Shown: in pieces, positions 1 through 6,021 of the stretch | Numbering within the stretch: the first letter of the stretch is position 1 | Layout: every line of letters begins with the position of its first letter | From: a virus | DNA: 22,295 nucleotides | Reading direction: 5' to 3' (one strand) | IMG/VR virus record: IMGVR_UViG_3300044949_000720 | Location: 1-22,295 of that record | The notes under the pieces: model-generated | What the model was told of the DNA's origin: nothing | Databases searched by the model: none | The model's input: only the letters and a program-made list of their open reading frames with translations | Made by a program: the position numbers and the translations under genes

Positions 1-1
1 A

Positions 2-118
2 CACTACTCTACTGAAACTATTGATGGTATGTTTGCATGGGTAGATTCTATGGGAAAGGAAGTAACAGTTAGAGAAATAGTAGAACACTATTATAAAGAA
101 ACCTATAAACCAGAATAA
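2..118 (+). CDS. C-terminal fragment of small TAVEWL-family phage protein (5' truncated by window edge)
   Basis: The open frame enters from the left edge and stops with TAA at 116-118; 38 residues are visible. The end, REIVEHYYKETYKPE, matches the ends of the proteins at 723-950 (EAFEQYYTQTYGK) and 1687-1902 (EAFQQYYKKTYK), so this is most likely another member of the same small-protein family, whose N-terminus lies outside the window. Members of this kind (start TAVEWL, end QYYxxTYxK) are common in phages of Bacteroidota and have no known function. The next gene starts one base after the stop. The family assignment rests on the tail alone. Confidence 0.65.
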   Translation, partial: HYSTETIDGMFAWVDSMGKEVTVREIVEHYYKETYKPE

Positions 119-141
119 CATGGCACAACAGACAGTGGTGG
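107..141 (+). repeat. Gene-junction repeat, copy 1
   Basis: The block AAACCAgAATAACATGG continues into CACAACAGACAGtGGTGGAG. It covers the stop codon of the upstream gene and the start codon plus first codons of the next. It matches blocks at 277-299, 526-553, 717-749 and 1681-1708. Confidence 0.8.
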
Positions 142-287
142 AGCTCACCTATTTGGAAGATTGCAGTATGATTTCTAATTGGAAATATCTATTAAAGATA
201 TTAGAAATGAAAGAAAAAACCTATCAAGAAAGGGGTAAATTTGGTAGAACACTTAGAACAAACAGCAAAAACCTAAAAACCAAATAA
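120..287 (+). CDS. Small cassette protein with MAQQT start, unknown function (55 aa)
   Basis: Starts at ATG 120, one base after the upstream stop, and ends with TAA at 285-287, one base before the next ATG. The first residues, MAQQTVVEL, match the common start of this gene group, but the body does not resemble the 723-950 and 1687-1902 proteins and the usual QYYxxTY ending is absent. It may be a decayed or recombined member in which the conserved start was joined to unrelated sequence. It is short, lysine-rich toward the end, and has no membrane segment or known motif. The junction repeat on both sides supports it as one unit of a cassette series. Confidence 0.5.
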   Translation: MAQQTVVELTYLEDCSMISNWKYLLKILEMKEKTYQERGKFGRTLRTNSKNLKTK

Positions 288-299
288 CATGGCACAACA
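277..299 (+). repeat. Gene-junction repeat, copy 2
   Basis: AAACCAAATAACATGGCACA plus ACA. It is identical to copy 3 (526-553) over 23 bases. Here TAA (285-287) acts as the stop of the upstream gene and the ATG at 289 starts the lipoprotein. Confidence 0.8.
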
Positions 300-720
300 A
301 AAAAACAAAATTTATCTAATACTAATAGCTTTTATTTTTTTTGGTTGCGGAGAACAAAAAACCCAAGAAATAAAATTAGAAATCAACACTAAAGCATCTT
401 GGGGATTGGATGTACATGTTAGATTGATTGAAGTTGACAGTTGCGAATACATAGTATCAACAAGACACGGTGCTATAAGCACTATTCATAAGCAGAATTG
501 TAAATTTTGTGAACAACGTAAACACAAACCAAATAACATGGCACAACAGACAGAAGAAGAAATGGAACAATATATGCAAAAGCTAATTGAAAAGTTTAAA
601 CAAGACCCGAAATGGGAACTTCAACAAGATTTTGGTAGAATGTTAATGAGGCACATTGATAGTTTTACAAACGAAGAAAGAGTTAGATATGAACAACTTA
701 AAGAACTTCTAAAAGATTAA
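289..720 (+). CDS. Putative lipoprotein fused in frame to a second MAQQ cassette protein (143 aa)
   Basis: Residues 5-20 form a lipoprotein signal: charged KNK, a hydrophobic run YLILIAFIFF, then GC with Cys20 as the probable lipidation site (FFGC). Residues about 48-75 carry DSCEYIV, HKQNC and KFC, a small Cys/His pattern seen in hypothetical proteins of flavobacterial phages. At residue 84 (ATG 538) the junction repeat appears in frame and a second MAQQTE start follows, with a charged helical tail of 60 aa. At the equivalent junction near 285 the TAA is in frame; here the same TAA (534-536) is out of frame, so translation would read through. The region is therefore either a genuine fusion or two genes where an indel removed the first stop. 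Ribosomes may also start at 538. Confidence 0.6.
   Translation: MAQQKNKIYLILIAFIFFGCGEQKTQEIKLEINTKASWGLDVHVRLIEVDSCEYIVSTRHGAISTIHKQNCKFCEQRKHKPNNMAQQTEEEMEQYMQKLIEKFKQDPKWELQQDFGRMLMRHIDSFTNEERVRYEQLKELLKD
526..553 (+). repeat. Gene-junction repeat, copy 3, inside an open frame
   Basis: AAACCAAATAACATGGCACA followed by ACAGACAG. It contains ATG 538, in frame with the upstream lipoprotein. The TAA that stops the upstream gene in copy 2 is read here as part of AAT-AAC. Confidence 0.8.
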
Positions 721-749
721 ACATGGCACAACAGACAGCGGTGGAGTGG
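717..749 (+). repeat. Gene-junction repeat, copy 4
   Basis: ATGGCACAACAGACAGCGG continues with TGGAGTGG at the start of the 723-950 gene. The part upstream of the ATG (TTAAAC) has diverged from copies 1-3, so conservation is strongest in the coding half. Confidence 0.75.
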
Positions 750-950
750 TTGATAAATAATCTTCCTGAAGATTATATTCTTGCGTTACCTTATGAATTA
801 TTAGAACAAGCCAAAGAAATGGAAAAGCAGGAGAAAGAAAAATGCTGGATAGCAGCATTAGAATATGGACTTAAAGTCTTAAAAACAGACGAAAATGCAA
901 ACTCTAAAGAAGCATTTGAACAATACTACACCCAAACCTACGGCAAATGA
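723..950 (+). CDS. Small TAVEWL-family phage protein, unknown function (75 aa)
   Basis: This is the most complete family member in the window: N-terminal MAQQTAVEWL, a central LLEQAKEMEKQE helix, and C-terminal EAFEQYYTQTYGK. The same three blocks recur in many small proteins of Bacteroidota phages; their function is unknown. It is acidic and probably all-helical, with no membrane segment. ATG 723 lies two bases after the upstream stop. Its TGA overlaps the next ATG (ATGA at 947-950), so the phosphoesterase is probably translationally coupled. Compare 1687-1902, which has the same start and end but a different middle. Confidence 0.8.
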   Translation: MAQQTAVEWLINNLPEDYILALPYELLEQAKEMEKQEKEKCWIAALEYGLKVLKTDENANSKEAFEQYYTQTYGK

Positions 951-1684
951 AAACTGTTATTTTAGGTGATACACACGGTCGCTCACTTTGGAAGTTAATC
1001 ACACATCAAGAAAAAGATGCTGATAGAATCATTTTTATAGGTGATTATTTTGATTCATTTGATATATCAGGAGTTGAACAATTACATAACTTCAGAGAAA
1101 TCATTGAATATAAAGAAACATCAGGTAAAGAAGTGGTATTACTAATAGGTAATCACGATTATCATTATTTTCCTGAAATTGGTTATACTGGTACAATTGG
1201 TTACCAAACAAGAATAGCACCTTCTATATCACAAATTATAGATGAAAATAGACACCATTTACAAATGGCTTATGGATTTGGAGAGTATTTATTTACTCAT
1301 GCTGGTGTAAGTCCAGTATTTATGGATGAAGTGTTTGGTTCTAATGGTTGGTCTAAAGAAAATGTTGTAGTTGATTTAAATGAGCTGTTTAAACACAAAC
1401 CCAAAGCTTTTGACTTTAATGGTTTTGAGTCTAGTGGTGATAATATAACACAAACTCCAATTTGGATTAGACCTAGATCATTAATGGTCTCTAATAAAAA
1501 ACATGATAGATCATTAAAAAAAGATTATATACAAATAGTAGGTCACACTCAAGTAGTTAGACTTGATCTTGATACAGCTATTAAAGCAATGGGAGGCAGA
1601 TATTATTTAATTGATTGTCAAGAAACAACAGGAGAATATCTAATCATAGAAAATGATAAATTTAAAATAGGTAAAACAAGATAA
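947..1684 (+). CDS. Calcineurin-like metallophosphoesterase (245 aa)
   Basis: All metal-binding motifs of the calcineurin-like superfamily are present in order: GDTHG (Asp8, His10), GDYFD (Asp33), GNHDYHY (Asn69, His70), THAG (His118) and GHTQ (His200). Such enzymes use two metal ions to cleave phosphomonoesters or diesters of proteins, nucleotides or nucleic acids. The protein is about the length of PrpE/ApaH-type phosphatases, but the substrate cannot be read from sequence. No signal peptide is seen, so it should be cytoplasmic. It starts inside the stop codon of the preceding small gene, and the following TAVEWL gene starts two bases after its stop. It therefore sits as a larger insert among the cassettes. 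A role in reversing host nucleotide or RNA-end modification is possible but unproven. Confidence 0.9.
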   Translation: MKTVILGDTHGRSLWKLITHQEKDADRIIFIGDYFDSFDISGVEQLHNFREIIEYKETSGKEVVLLIGNHDYHYFPEIGYTGTIGYQTRIAPSISQIIDENRHHLQMAYGFGEYLFTHAGVSPVFMDEVFGSNGWSKENVVVDLNELFKHKPKAFDFNGFESSGDNITQTPIWIRPRSLMVSNKKHDRSLKKDYIQIVGHTQVVRLDLDTAIKAMGGRYYLIDCQETTGEYLIIENDKFKIGKTR

Positions 1685-1708
1685 ATATGGGACAACAGAC
1701 AGCGGTAC
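1681..1708 (+). repeat. Gene-junction repeat, copy 5 (diverged)
   Basis: ATGgGACAACAGACAGCGGT at the start of the 1687-1902 gene. One base change turns MAQQ into MGQQ, and the sequence departs from the other copies after GCGGT. Confidence 0.7.
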
Positions 1709-1902
1709 ACGAATTGTTTTTAAAGTGGTTGCATAGAGATTTAACAACAGAAGATTTTGAACAAGCTGAAGAAACACAAAAAATGAATATGGAGCTTACT
1801 TGGATAGAAGCATGTAAGTATGCACTTGATTTTATTAAAGATAATACTTCATTAGAATCAAAAGAAGCATTTCAGCAATATTACAAAAAAACCTACAAAT
1901 AA
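1687..1902 (+). CDS. Small TAVEWL-family phage protein, unknown function (71 aa)
   Basis: Begins MGQQTAVHEL, has a central EQAEETQKMN helix, and ends EAFQQYYKKTYK, so it shares both end blocks with 723-950. The middle differs, with W-I-E-A-C-K-Y-A-L-D matching W-I-A-A-L-E-Y-G-L-K of the paralogue at reduced identity. It follows the phosphoesterase by two bases and ends 11 bases before the next gene. Function is unknown. The two copies in one operon suggest duplication and divergence. Confidence 0.8.
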   Translation: MGQQTAVHELFLKWLHRDLTTEDFEQAEETQKMNMELTWIEACKYALDFIKDNTSLESKEAFQQYYKKTYK

Positions 1903-1913
1903 AAATTAATACT

Positions 1914-2462
1914 ATGGAAGAAATAAAAGATGAATCTTTAATGTATGATGACTTAAAAAAGGCATATATAGAAAACATTAAACAATATGTAGAAGAAAAC
2001 GGAAATATGTTTGCTCATATTAGTGTTTTTGCTAAACATAAAAAAGATGATAAAAATGGTATTATACATATACCTATTAATGGAGAATTTCTTGAATCTG
2101 AAGAAAGTAAAGATAAATTTATTGATGAAATTGTTCCTAAAATAGCAAAAAAGATCAAAGAAGACTTTACAACTTATGGCGTTGCTTGGGTATCAGAAGC
2201 TTGGATTAGAAAAACAGATGCATCAAAAAAAGATGCTTTACAAAACTGGAAAAAAATACCTATTACTGGTGAGGTTTTATTAATTAGTATGCAATTTAAT
2301 GATAGAAAAGATTTAATAACATTTGATATTGTAAGAAACGGTAAACAAGTAAATGATGATGGTGATTTAATAGATAAGGTAGAACTAATTGAGACAGATT
2401 TAAAAGGTGATAGTTTTAGTGGTAGACTTAGTGACTTATATGAAAAGTTTGTAATAGATTAA
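1914..2462 (+). CDS. Hypothetical protein, acidic, unknown function (182 aa)
   Basis: I do not recognise this family. It is a soluble, charged protein with no signal peptide, membrane segment or cysteine pattern. Residues about 35-110 read as alternating strands and helices (FAHISVFAKHKK, then YGVAWVSEAWIRK), followed by GEVLLISMQF and ITFDIVRNGKQV. The pattern of paired strands is typical of small phage proteins that handle measurement or modulation rather than catalysis, but this is only an impression. ATG 1914 follows the previous stop by 11 bases with an A-rich leader. It is co-directional with the small HTH gene 10 bases downstream. Confidence 0.75.
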   Translation: MEEIKDESLMYDDLKKAYIENIKQYVEENGNMFAHISVFAKHKKDDKNGIIHIPINGEFLESEESKDKFIDEIVPKIAKKIKEDFTTYGVAWVSEAWIRKTDASKKDALQNWKKIPITGEVLLISMQFNDRKDLITFDIVRNGKQVNDDGDLIDKVELIETDLKGDSFSGRLSDLYEKFVID

Positions 2463-2472
2463 ATTATAAATT

Positions 2473-2709
2473 ATGCTTAGTAAGACTAATTGGCAAGATG
2501 TAAAAAAATTAATTTATGATGTTACATTTTCTGAAAAAGAATGGATAACTGAACAAAAAGCGTGTGATATTCTTGGTATACAAAAAGCAACATTACTAAG
2601 AAGAATTAGTAAAAATAAAATCACAAAAGATATGTATTGCAATACAACAATAAATAAACTTAGATTTTATAATAGAGAAGAAATTGAGAAATTAAAAAAA
2701 AATATCTAA
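2473..2709 (+). CDS. Small helix-turn-helix DNA-binding protein (78 aa)
   Basis: Residues 24-50 (WITEQKACDILGIQKATLLRR) form a helix-turn-helix of the MerR/excisionase (HTH_17) type: a start residue set, CDILGI turn and an ATLLRRI recognition helix. The usual wing sequence follows with RFYNREEIEKL. Proteins of this form bind short DNA sites as regulators or recombination directionality factors. No integrase lies in the window, so a transcription regulator is more likely. It is followed four bases later by a coiled-coil protein with which it could be co-expressed. Its binding site is unknown. Confidence 0.65.
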   Translation: MLSKTNWQDVKKLIYDVTFSEKEWITEQKACDILGIQKATLLRRISKNKITKDMYCNTTINKLRFYNREEIEKLKKNI

Positions 2710-2713
2710 ATAT

Positions 2714-2878
2714 ATGTTTTTAAAGTGGTTTAAGAAAACTTTTAATTTAAAGAAAATAGAACAATTAGAGTCTGAGAACAAAGAACTTAAAGAAAAACTT
2801 GTTGAAAAGCAAGAACATATTAATAAAACCAATGCATATTGGAAAAAACGTATGTTTGACTTAAAAACAAGAAAATGA
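2714..2878 (+). CDS. Short coiled-coil protein (54 aa)
   Basis: ATG 2714, four bases after the HTH gene stop, opens a 54-codon frame ending in TGA 2876-2878. Residues 13-37 give a heptad-like run (KKIEQLESENKELKEKLVEK), a clear coiled coil. The N-terminus MFLKWFKKTF is amphipathic and basic and could lie on a membrane. The strong heptads, tight spacing and codon use like neighbouring genes support it as real. Function is unknown. It is the last gene before the promoter at 2900-2931. Confidence 0.6.
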   Translation: MFLKWFKKTFNLKKIEQLESENKELKEKLVEKQEHINKTNAYWKKRMFDLKTRK

Positions 2879-2899
2879 TTATAGCTCTATTATCCGTAG

Positions 2900-2931
2900 T
2901 TGTTATAGATAACTCTTTGTAAATCAATTTG
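2900..2931 (+). promoter_or_regulatory. Bacteroidota-type promoter for 2965 gene
   Basis: TTG at 2900-2902 (-33 element) and TCAATTTG at 2924-2931 (-7 element, one mismatch to TAnnTTTG) are 21 bases apart, followed by TAGAG. A second TTTGTA sits at 2916-2921. The gene starts about 25-30 bases after the expected transcription start. Confidence 0.55.
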
Positions 2932-2964
2932 TAGAGCTTAGCTTTATAGTAAATATAAAGCGTT

Positions 2965-3228
2965 ATGCTGTACCAGTTGCCAAATGGAAAGGTAATTGAA
3001 ATAAGTACAGAACAATATTTAGAACTTACTGATGAGGAACTTGAGTATCTTATTGCGTATAATTACGGGGAAATTCTAGAAAATCCCTGGTTCGGATCCG
3101 TACTCAATAGTAGAGAATCAAGTTTTCAAAAAGAAGAAGTTCCTGATATTCTTCCAGACTTAATAAATATACCTGATGAAGATAAAATTAACTACTCGGA
3201 TATAGACTATATACCCGAAGAAGAATAG
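2965..3228 (+). CDS. Conserved phage protein, acidic, unknown function (87 aa)
   Basis: The N-terminal half reads MLYQLPNGKVIEIS, then EQYLELTDEELEYL, a pattern I associate with small conserved proteins of crAss-like and other Bacteroidota phages; no function is known to me. The C-terminal half is rich in Asp, Glu and Pro (PDILPDLINIPDEDK) and is probably disordered. The protein is strongly acidic. It has a candidate promoter of its own at 2900-2931 and is followed 20 bases later by a strong terminator, so it can form a single-gene transcript. That arrangement, shared with the next gene, suggests high or independently timed expression. Confidence 0.75.
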   Translation: MLYQLPNGKVIEISTEQYLELTDEELEYLIAYNYGEILENPWFGSVLNSRESSFQKEEVPDILPDLINIPDEDKINYSDIDYIPEEE

Positions 3229-3248
3229 TGTATTATTAATTGATTATC

Positions 3249-3288
3249 AAGCCTTTAGGAAATAACTTCCTAAAGGCTTTTTATTTTT
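3249..3288 (+). terminator. Rho-independent terminator
   Basis: A perfect 13-bp stem, AAGCCTTTAGGAA / TTCCTAAAGGCTT, with loop ATAAC at 3262-3266, is followed by a T-rich tail (TTTATTTTT). It ends the transcript of the 2965-3228 gene. Confidence 0.92.
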
Positions 3289-3301
3289 AAAAAACAATTG
3301 T

Positions 3302-3760
3302 ATGAGTAAAGTAGTAGTTACAGCAGACCAAAACGGTAATGTTATTGGTCAGTCAGAAAAAAATCCCGAATACGGTTACGTACGGGTAGAACAAGTTGGT
3401 ACATTTATTAATGACCAAGGATGGTTACGTATAAGCAAACGTTCTGCATTGATAAAAGGTCTTGTTAAAGACTTACAACAAACTGGTTTTACAGCAGGTC
3501 AAGAACTTGATGGTAAAATTATTGTTGTAGAATCCTTGAGTCCTTTTAATCCTGATAATCCAGATCGTGATTTGAAACTTGCGGGAGAAACCGGTGTTAT
3601 ATGCCGTTATGATGATCAACCTATTTATCGTCAAACGTTCTTTACACCTAATATGAGTGCTTATGATACATTAATTGCTCATACTAATGCAGACGAGATC
3701 CGTGAAGTACAAGCAGCTCAAAGAACATTAGCTACAATGACAGCTAATACAGAGTTGTAA
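3302..3760 (+). CDS. Conserved phage protein, possibly abundant early factor (152 aa)
   Basis: No enzymatic motif is visible. The order of conserved-looking blocks is NPEYGYVRVEQ (22-32), a central GWLRISKRSALIKG (40-53), DGKIIVVESLSPFNP (70-84), then LAGETGVICRYDDQPIYRQT (93-112). The strand-rich pattern with K-I-I-V-V-E and C-R-Y-D-D-Q-P-I-Y would fit an OB-like or other beta fold, and I recall similar proteins in crAss-like phages, but I cannot name a function. It has slightly higher GC than its neighbours and lies between two strong terminators (3249-3288 and 3781-3811), so it forms its own transcription unit. ATG 3302 comes directly after AACAATTG, leaving almost no leader. Confidence 0.8.
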   Translation: MSKVVVTADQNGNVIGQSEKNPEYGYVRVEQVGTFINDQGWLRISKRSALIKGLVKDLQQTGFTAGQELDGKIIVVESLSPFNPDNPDRDLKLAGETGVICRYDDQPIYRQTFFTPNMSAYDTLIAHTNADEIREVQAAQRTLATMTANTEL

Positions 3761-3780
3761 TAATGTATTCTACAGTATTT

Positions 3781-3811
3781 AAAAGCCTAGGAGAAATCCT
3801 AGGCTTTTTTA
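3781..3811 (+). terminator. Rho-independent terminator with GAAA tetraloop
   Basis: A perfect 12-bp stem, AAAAGCCTAGGA / TCCTAGGCTTTT, is closed by GAAA (a GNRA loop) and followed by a T-run. An outer pair TTCTACA (3768-3774) / TGTAGAA (3813-3819) flanks it. It ends the 3302-3760 transcript. Confidence 0.92.
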
Positions 3812-3845
3812 TTGTAGAAATCATTTATTTTATATAACTTCAATA

Positions 3846-3853
3846 TAAATTTG
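3846..3853 (+). promoter_or_regulatory. Promoter -7 element giving near-leaderless mRNA
   Basis: TAAATTTG, an exact TAnnTTTG match, is followed by TAGAA. The ATG at 3861 is only 7 bases further on, so transcription should begin at or next to the start codon. No clear -33 TTG is seen at the usual distance. Confidence 0.7.
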
Positions 3854-3860
3854 TAGAACT

Positions 3861-4379
3861 ATGCCTAATCAAAATAAAACAGTATCTGCAAATAGCAGAG
3901 GTATAGTGATTTCTTTTACAGATATTAATAAACACAAGTATGTGCCTTATTCTAATAAACTTGTACAAGAAAGACAACTAGAACCTAAACCAAAGTATCA
4001 ACACATTGAAAAATCGGTATTTAATGCACAGCAACAAAAACTTTATGCACTTTCTATTTATGGATTAAGTGTTTATAATAAAGAAGAAATACAAAAAATA
4101 CCAGCTGAAGAGAGAAGTACAATAATTAAAAACTATAATAAAATTCAAGCTTTCTTAAATAAATGGAAGCAAGAAATAGTAGAAGCTAGAACAAATAAAA
4201 TACTTCTTTCAATATTTCATAACTCAAAAATTATTAAAAAGTTTTGTTCTATAAACGGATATGATAACTTTCATACAGATAGACATACGTTTAAAGAACT
4301 AGGACTTACACAAAAAGTTATAGCTGAAAGATTAGTTAAAGAAGGTTTATTACCTACTAACTTTTTTCAATTAGTATAA
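3861..4379 (+). CDS. Conserved phage protein, basic, unknown function (172 aa)
   Basis: The N-terminal third contains KYVPYSNKLVQERQ and a KYQHIEKSVFNAQQQKLY stretch leading into a helical middle (LYALSIYGLSVYNKEEIQKI). Then comes a Lys-rich helix INKWKQEIVE and a C-terminal block DRHTFKELGLTQKVIAERLVKEGLLP that could hold a small DNA- or protein-binding helical unit. I do not recognise a named family. It starts immediately after a promoter element and may be translated from a leaderless message. The next gene follows after 26 bases in the same direction, so it probably heads an operon running to about 5006. Confidence 0.75.
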   Translation: MPNQNKTVSANSRGIVISFTDINKHKYVPYSNKLVQERQLEPKPKYQHIEKSVFNAQQQKLYALSIYGLSVYNKEEIQKIPAEERSTIIKNYNKIQAFLNKWKQEIVEARTNKILLSIFHNSKIIKKFCSINGYDNFHTDRHTFKELGLTQKVIAERLVKEGLLPTNFFQLV

Positions 4380-4405
4380 CTATTATATCATTTATAAAAA
4401 TAATT

Positions 4406-4633
4406 ATGGAAACAATTTTTATTGCAAACGGAGATGTACAATTAGCTATAGTGCCAAAAAACGAAATAGAAAAAATGCTATTGAAAAAATTAGTTGAATC
4501 TGGACCTGTTGAATTTGAGATTTCATCTAAGCCTCTTAATATATTAACTAAATCAGTTAATGACGTATTAATAATTAAACCAAAAGAAAAACTACTTAAC
4601 ATTGAAGAATTTCAAGAACCTGAAGATTTGTAG
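4406..4633 (+). CDS. Small hypothetical protein (75 aa)
   Basis: A short soluble protein of mixed charge. METIFIANGDVQLAIVPKNEIEKMLLKKL suggests two strands and a helix, followed by a strand-rich middle (EFEISS, NDVLIIKPKEKL) and an acidic tail EEFQEPEDL. No known motif. A-rich sequence precedes ATG 4406. Its 3' end overlaps the HNH gene by 32 bases in another frame, so the two may be translationally coupled. An antisense open frame over the same bases is a shadow of this one. Confidence 0.65.
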   Translation: METIFIANGDVQLAIVPKNEIEKMLLKKLVESGPVEFEISSKPLNILTKSVNDVLIIKPKEKLLNIEEFQEPEDL

Positions 4634-5006
4634 TGGATGTAATCTACCTAAACCTATATGGAAATCAGTAGGTAAAAAAGATAAGTATTGTAAAAATTGT
4701 TGGTATGATATAGAAAAACCTAAAGCAATAGCTCCTATTTCTGAAAAGAAGAAAGAGGAAATTAGTACATATAGTAAGCTTAGAAGTGCTTTTCTATTTT
4801 TAAAATCACATTGTGAAGCAAAACTTATAGGATGTACAGGTGCAGCTACAGATATTCATCACAAAAAAGGTAGAATTGGTGATAATTATTTAGCTATAGG
4901 AACATGGTTAGCTGTTTGTAGAAACTGTCATTCTTGGATAGAACTCAATCCAGAAGAAGCTAAAGAACTTGGTTTATCAGAATCACGCTTAAATAATGAA
5001 GAATAA
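4602..5006 (+). CDS. HNH endonuclease-like protein with zinc ribbon (134 aa, non-ATG start)
   Basis: A four-Cys zinc site lies at the N-terminus (Cys10, Cys13, Cys30, Cys33). The HNH core follows: Cys71 and Cys78, ATDIHHKKGR with the His pair at 86-87, then the metal site CRNCH (Cys106, Cys109, His110). Proteins of this layout are frequent in phages and are thought to nick or cut DNA, often near packaging or replication genes; target and role here are unknown. The only starts that retain the zinc ribbon are non-ATG: TTG 4602 (used here) or the CTG at about 4620. The 32-base overlap with 4406-4633 suggests coupled translation or reinitiation. Confidence 0.8.
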   Translation: MKNFKNLKICSGCNLPKPIWKSVGKKDKYCKNCWYDIEKPKAIAPISEKKKEEISTYSKLRSAFLFLKSHCEAKLIGCTGAATDIHHKKGRIGDNYLAIGTWLAVCRNCHSWIELNPEEAKELGLSESRLNNEE

Positions 5007-5039
5007 GCCATCCATACCACCACAGTATTTTTAAATAAA

Positions 5040-5070
5040 TTTGGTTAGATGACATGGATATTGTATATTG
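5040..5070 (+). promoter_or_regulatory. Promoter candidate for the homing-type HNH gene
   Basis: TTTG at 5040-5043 and TATATTG at 5064-5070 are separated by 20 bases, resembling the -33/-7 pair of Bacteroidota promoters, with one T fewer than consensus. The 84-base gap before 5091 fits a separate transcription start. Confidence 0.45.
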
Positions 5071-5090
5071 TATTATAAACAGTATACATT

Positions 5091-5630
5091 ATGAAAAAGT
5101 ACATTTACCAACCAGGTGATAAAGTGACCTCTTATTTTACATATATAGAAGAGGATAAAGAAAAAAGCACAAGTAACCACAGATACATGAAAGTAAAATG
5201 TCTTTGTGGTACTGAAAAAAGCATAAGAACTGATTATGTCCCTGTAGATGTAGGTTGTCATAAATGTGGTCAAATTAAAAGAAGATCTACATTTAGTAAT
5301 AAGACTAAAGAATCTATCATTAAGTCTTTATATAACTCATATGCAAAACAAGCTACAAAAAGAAGTTATACATTTGATATAACTTATGAAATCTTTAAAA
5401 AATTTATTTTTAAAGATTGTTATTATTGTTCAACCCCACCTTCTAATACAGCAAAACAAAATTATAGGTCATTAACTTATAATGGTATTGATAGAGTAGA
5501 TAACTCTGAAGGATACCATAATGATAATATTGTACCTTGTTGTGGAGAATGTAATTGGATGAAGAATAAACTTAGTAGGGATCAGTTCTTAGACAAAGTA
5601 AAAAAAATTTATAACAATTTAAAACTTTAA
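5091..5630 (+). CDS. HNH homing endonuclease, GIDR type (179 aa)
   Basis: The C-terminal half holds a GIDR-class HNH domain: CYYC (110-113), the signature GIDRVDNSEGYHNDN (132-146) with Asp134, and CCGECN (150-155) completing the zinc site. An N-terminal module contains CLC (37-39) and CHKC (56-59), a probable DNA-recognition zinc finger. Such free-standing enzymes cut alleles of a phage genome that lack them and spread by repair copying. The gene has a candidate promoter of its own and is inserted between the zinc-ribbon HNH gene and an unrelated gene cluster. No split gene or intron was seen on either side. Confidence 0.85.
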   Translation: MKKYIYQPGDKVTSYFTYIEEDKEKSTSNHRYMKVKCLCGTEKSIRTDYVPVDVGCHKCGQIKRRSTFSNKTKESIIKSLYNSYAKQATKRSYTFDITYEIFKKFIFKDCYYCSTPPSNTAKQNYRSLTYNGIDRVDNSEGYHNDNIVPCCGECNWMKNKLSRDQFLDKVKKIYNNLKL

Positions 5631-5632
5631 AA

Positions 5633-6019
5633 ATGTCCCACCCACTGCATCATGCTATTTCAAGTCAGAAAAAGCATAAAGGAAAGATTGAGGACTATCT
5701 TCCACTCCATAATTGGTTTGATGAAACCAAGAAATCATACCCTGATATGAAACATAGAGCATTACGTCATCATTCAGAAGGTATATTCTGGGCTGAAGAA
5801 AAATTTGGTGTATACATAACCAATAGTGATGGTAAAATGATTCCAACTAGGGTGTTGGGAGAACAACACATCATGGAAGATATAGGTTTTATACCTACTA
5901 TTAAACAATACTTAGATTGTATGTCTACCGAAGGTTGGATGTATAAGCCAGGAGACGGTAGAAAACTTTTACAAGAAATAAAAGATCAAAAACTAGATTA
6001 CGTAACAACAAACCTTTAA
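5633..6019 (+). CDS. DUF6915-like protein (128 aa)
   Basis: The sequence MSHPLHHAISSQKKHKGK, then DYLPLHNWFDETK, KHRALRHHSEGIFWAEEKFG, ITNSDGKMIPTR and LGEQHIMEDIGFIP has the order of blocks of the DUF6915 family, proteins of phages and some bacteria that are rich in conserved His (HPLHH, HRALRHH, GEQH). The repeated His suggests metal binding, but no activity is known. The start ATG 5633 lies two bases after the HNH stop. It heads a run of five closely spaced genes of unknown function reaching 8225, the next starting two bases after its stop. Confidence 0.75.
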   Translation: MSHPLHHAISSQKKHKGKIEDYLPLHNWFDETKKSYPDMKHRALRHHSEGIFWAEEKFGVYITNSDGKMIPTRVLGEQHIMEDIGFIPTIKQYLDCMSTEGWMYKPGDGRKLLQEIKDQKLDYVTTNL

Positions 6020-6021
6020 AA

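Noticed and set aside
2875-2922. 15-codon hydrophobic frame (MIIALLSVVVIDNSL) whose ATG overlaps the stop of the coiled-coil gene
   Set aside because: Very short, runs into the promoter region, and shows no recognisable motif; kept as a possibility only.
4357-4602. Minus-strand open frame of 81 aa
   Set aside because: Antisense shadow of the 4406-4633 gene, with no independent start context and low-complexity hydrophobic translation.
5655-5846. Minus-strand open frame of 63 aa within the DUF6915-like gene
   Set aside because: Shadow of a conserved gene; composition is typical of antisense reading of AT-rich coding DNA.
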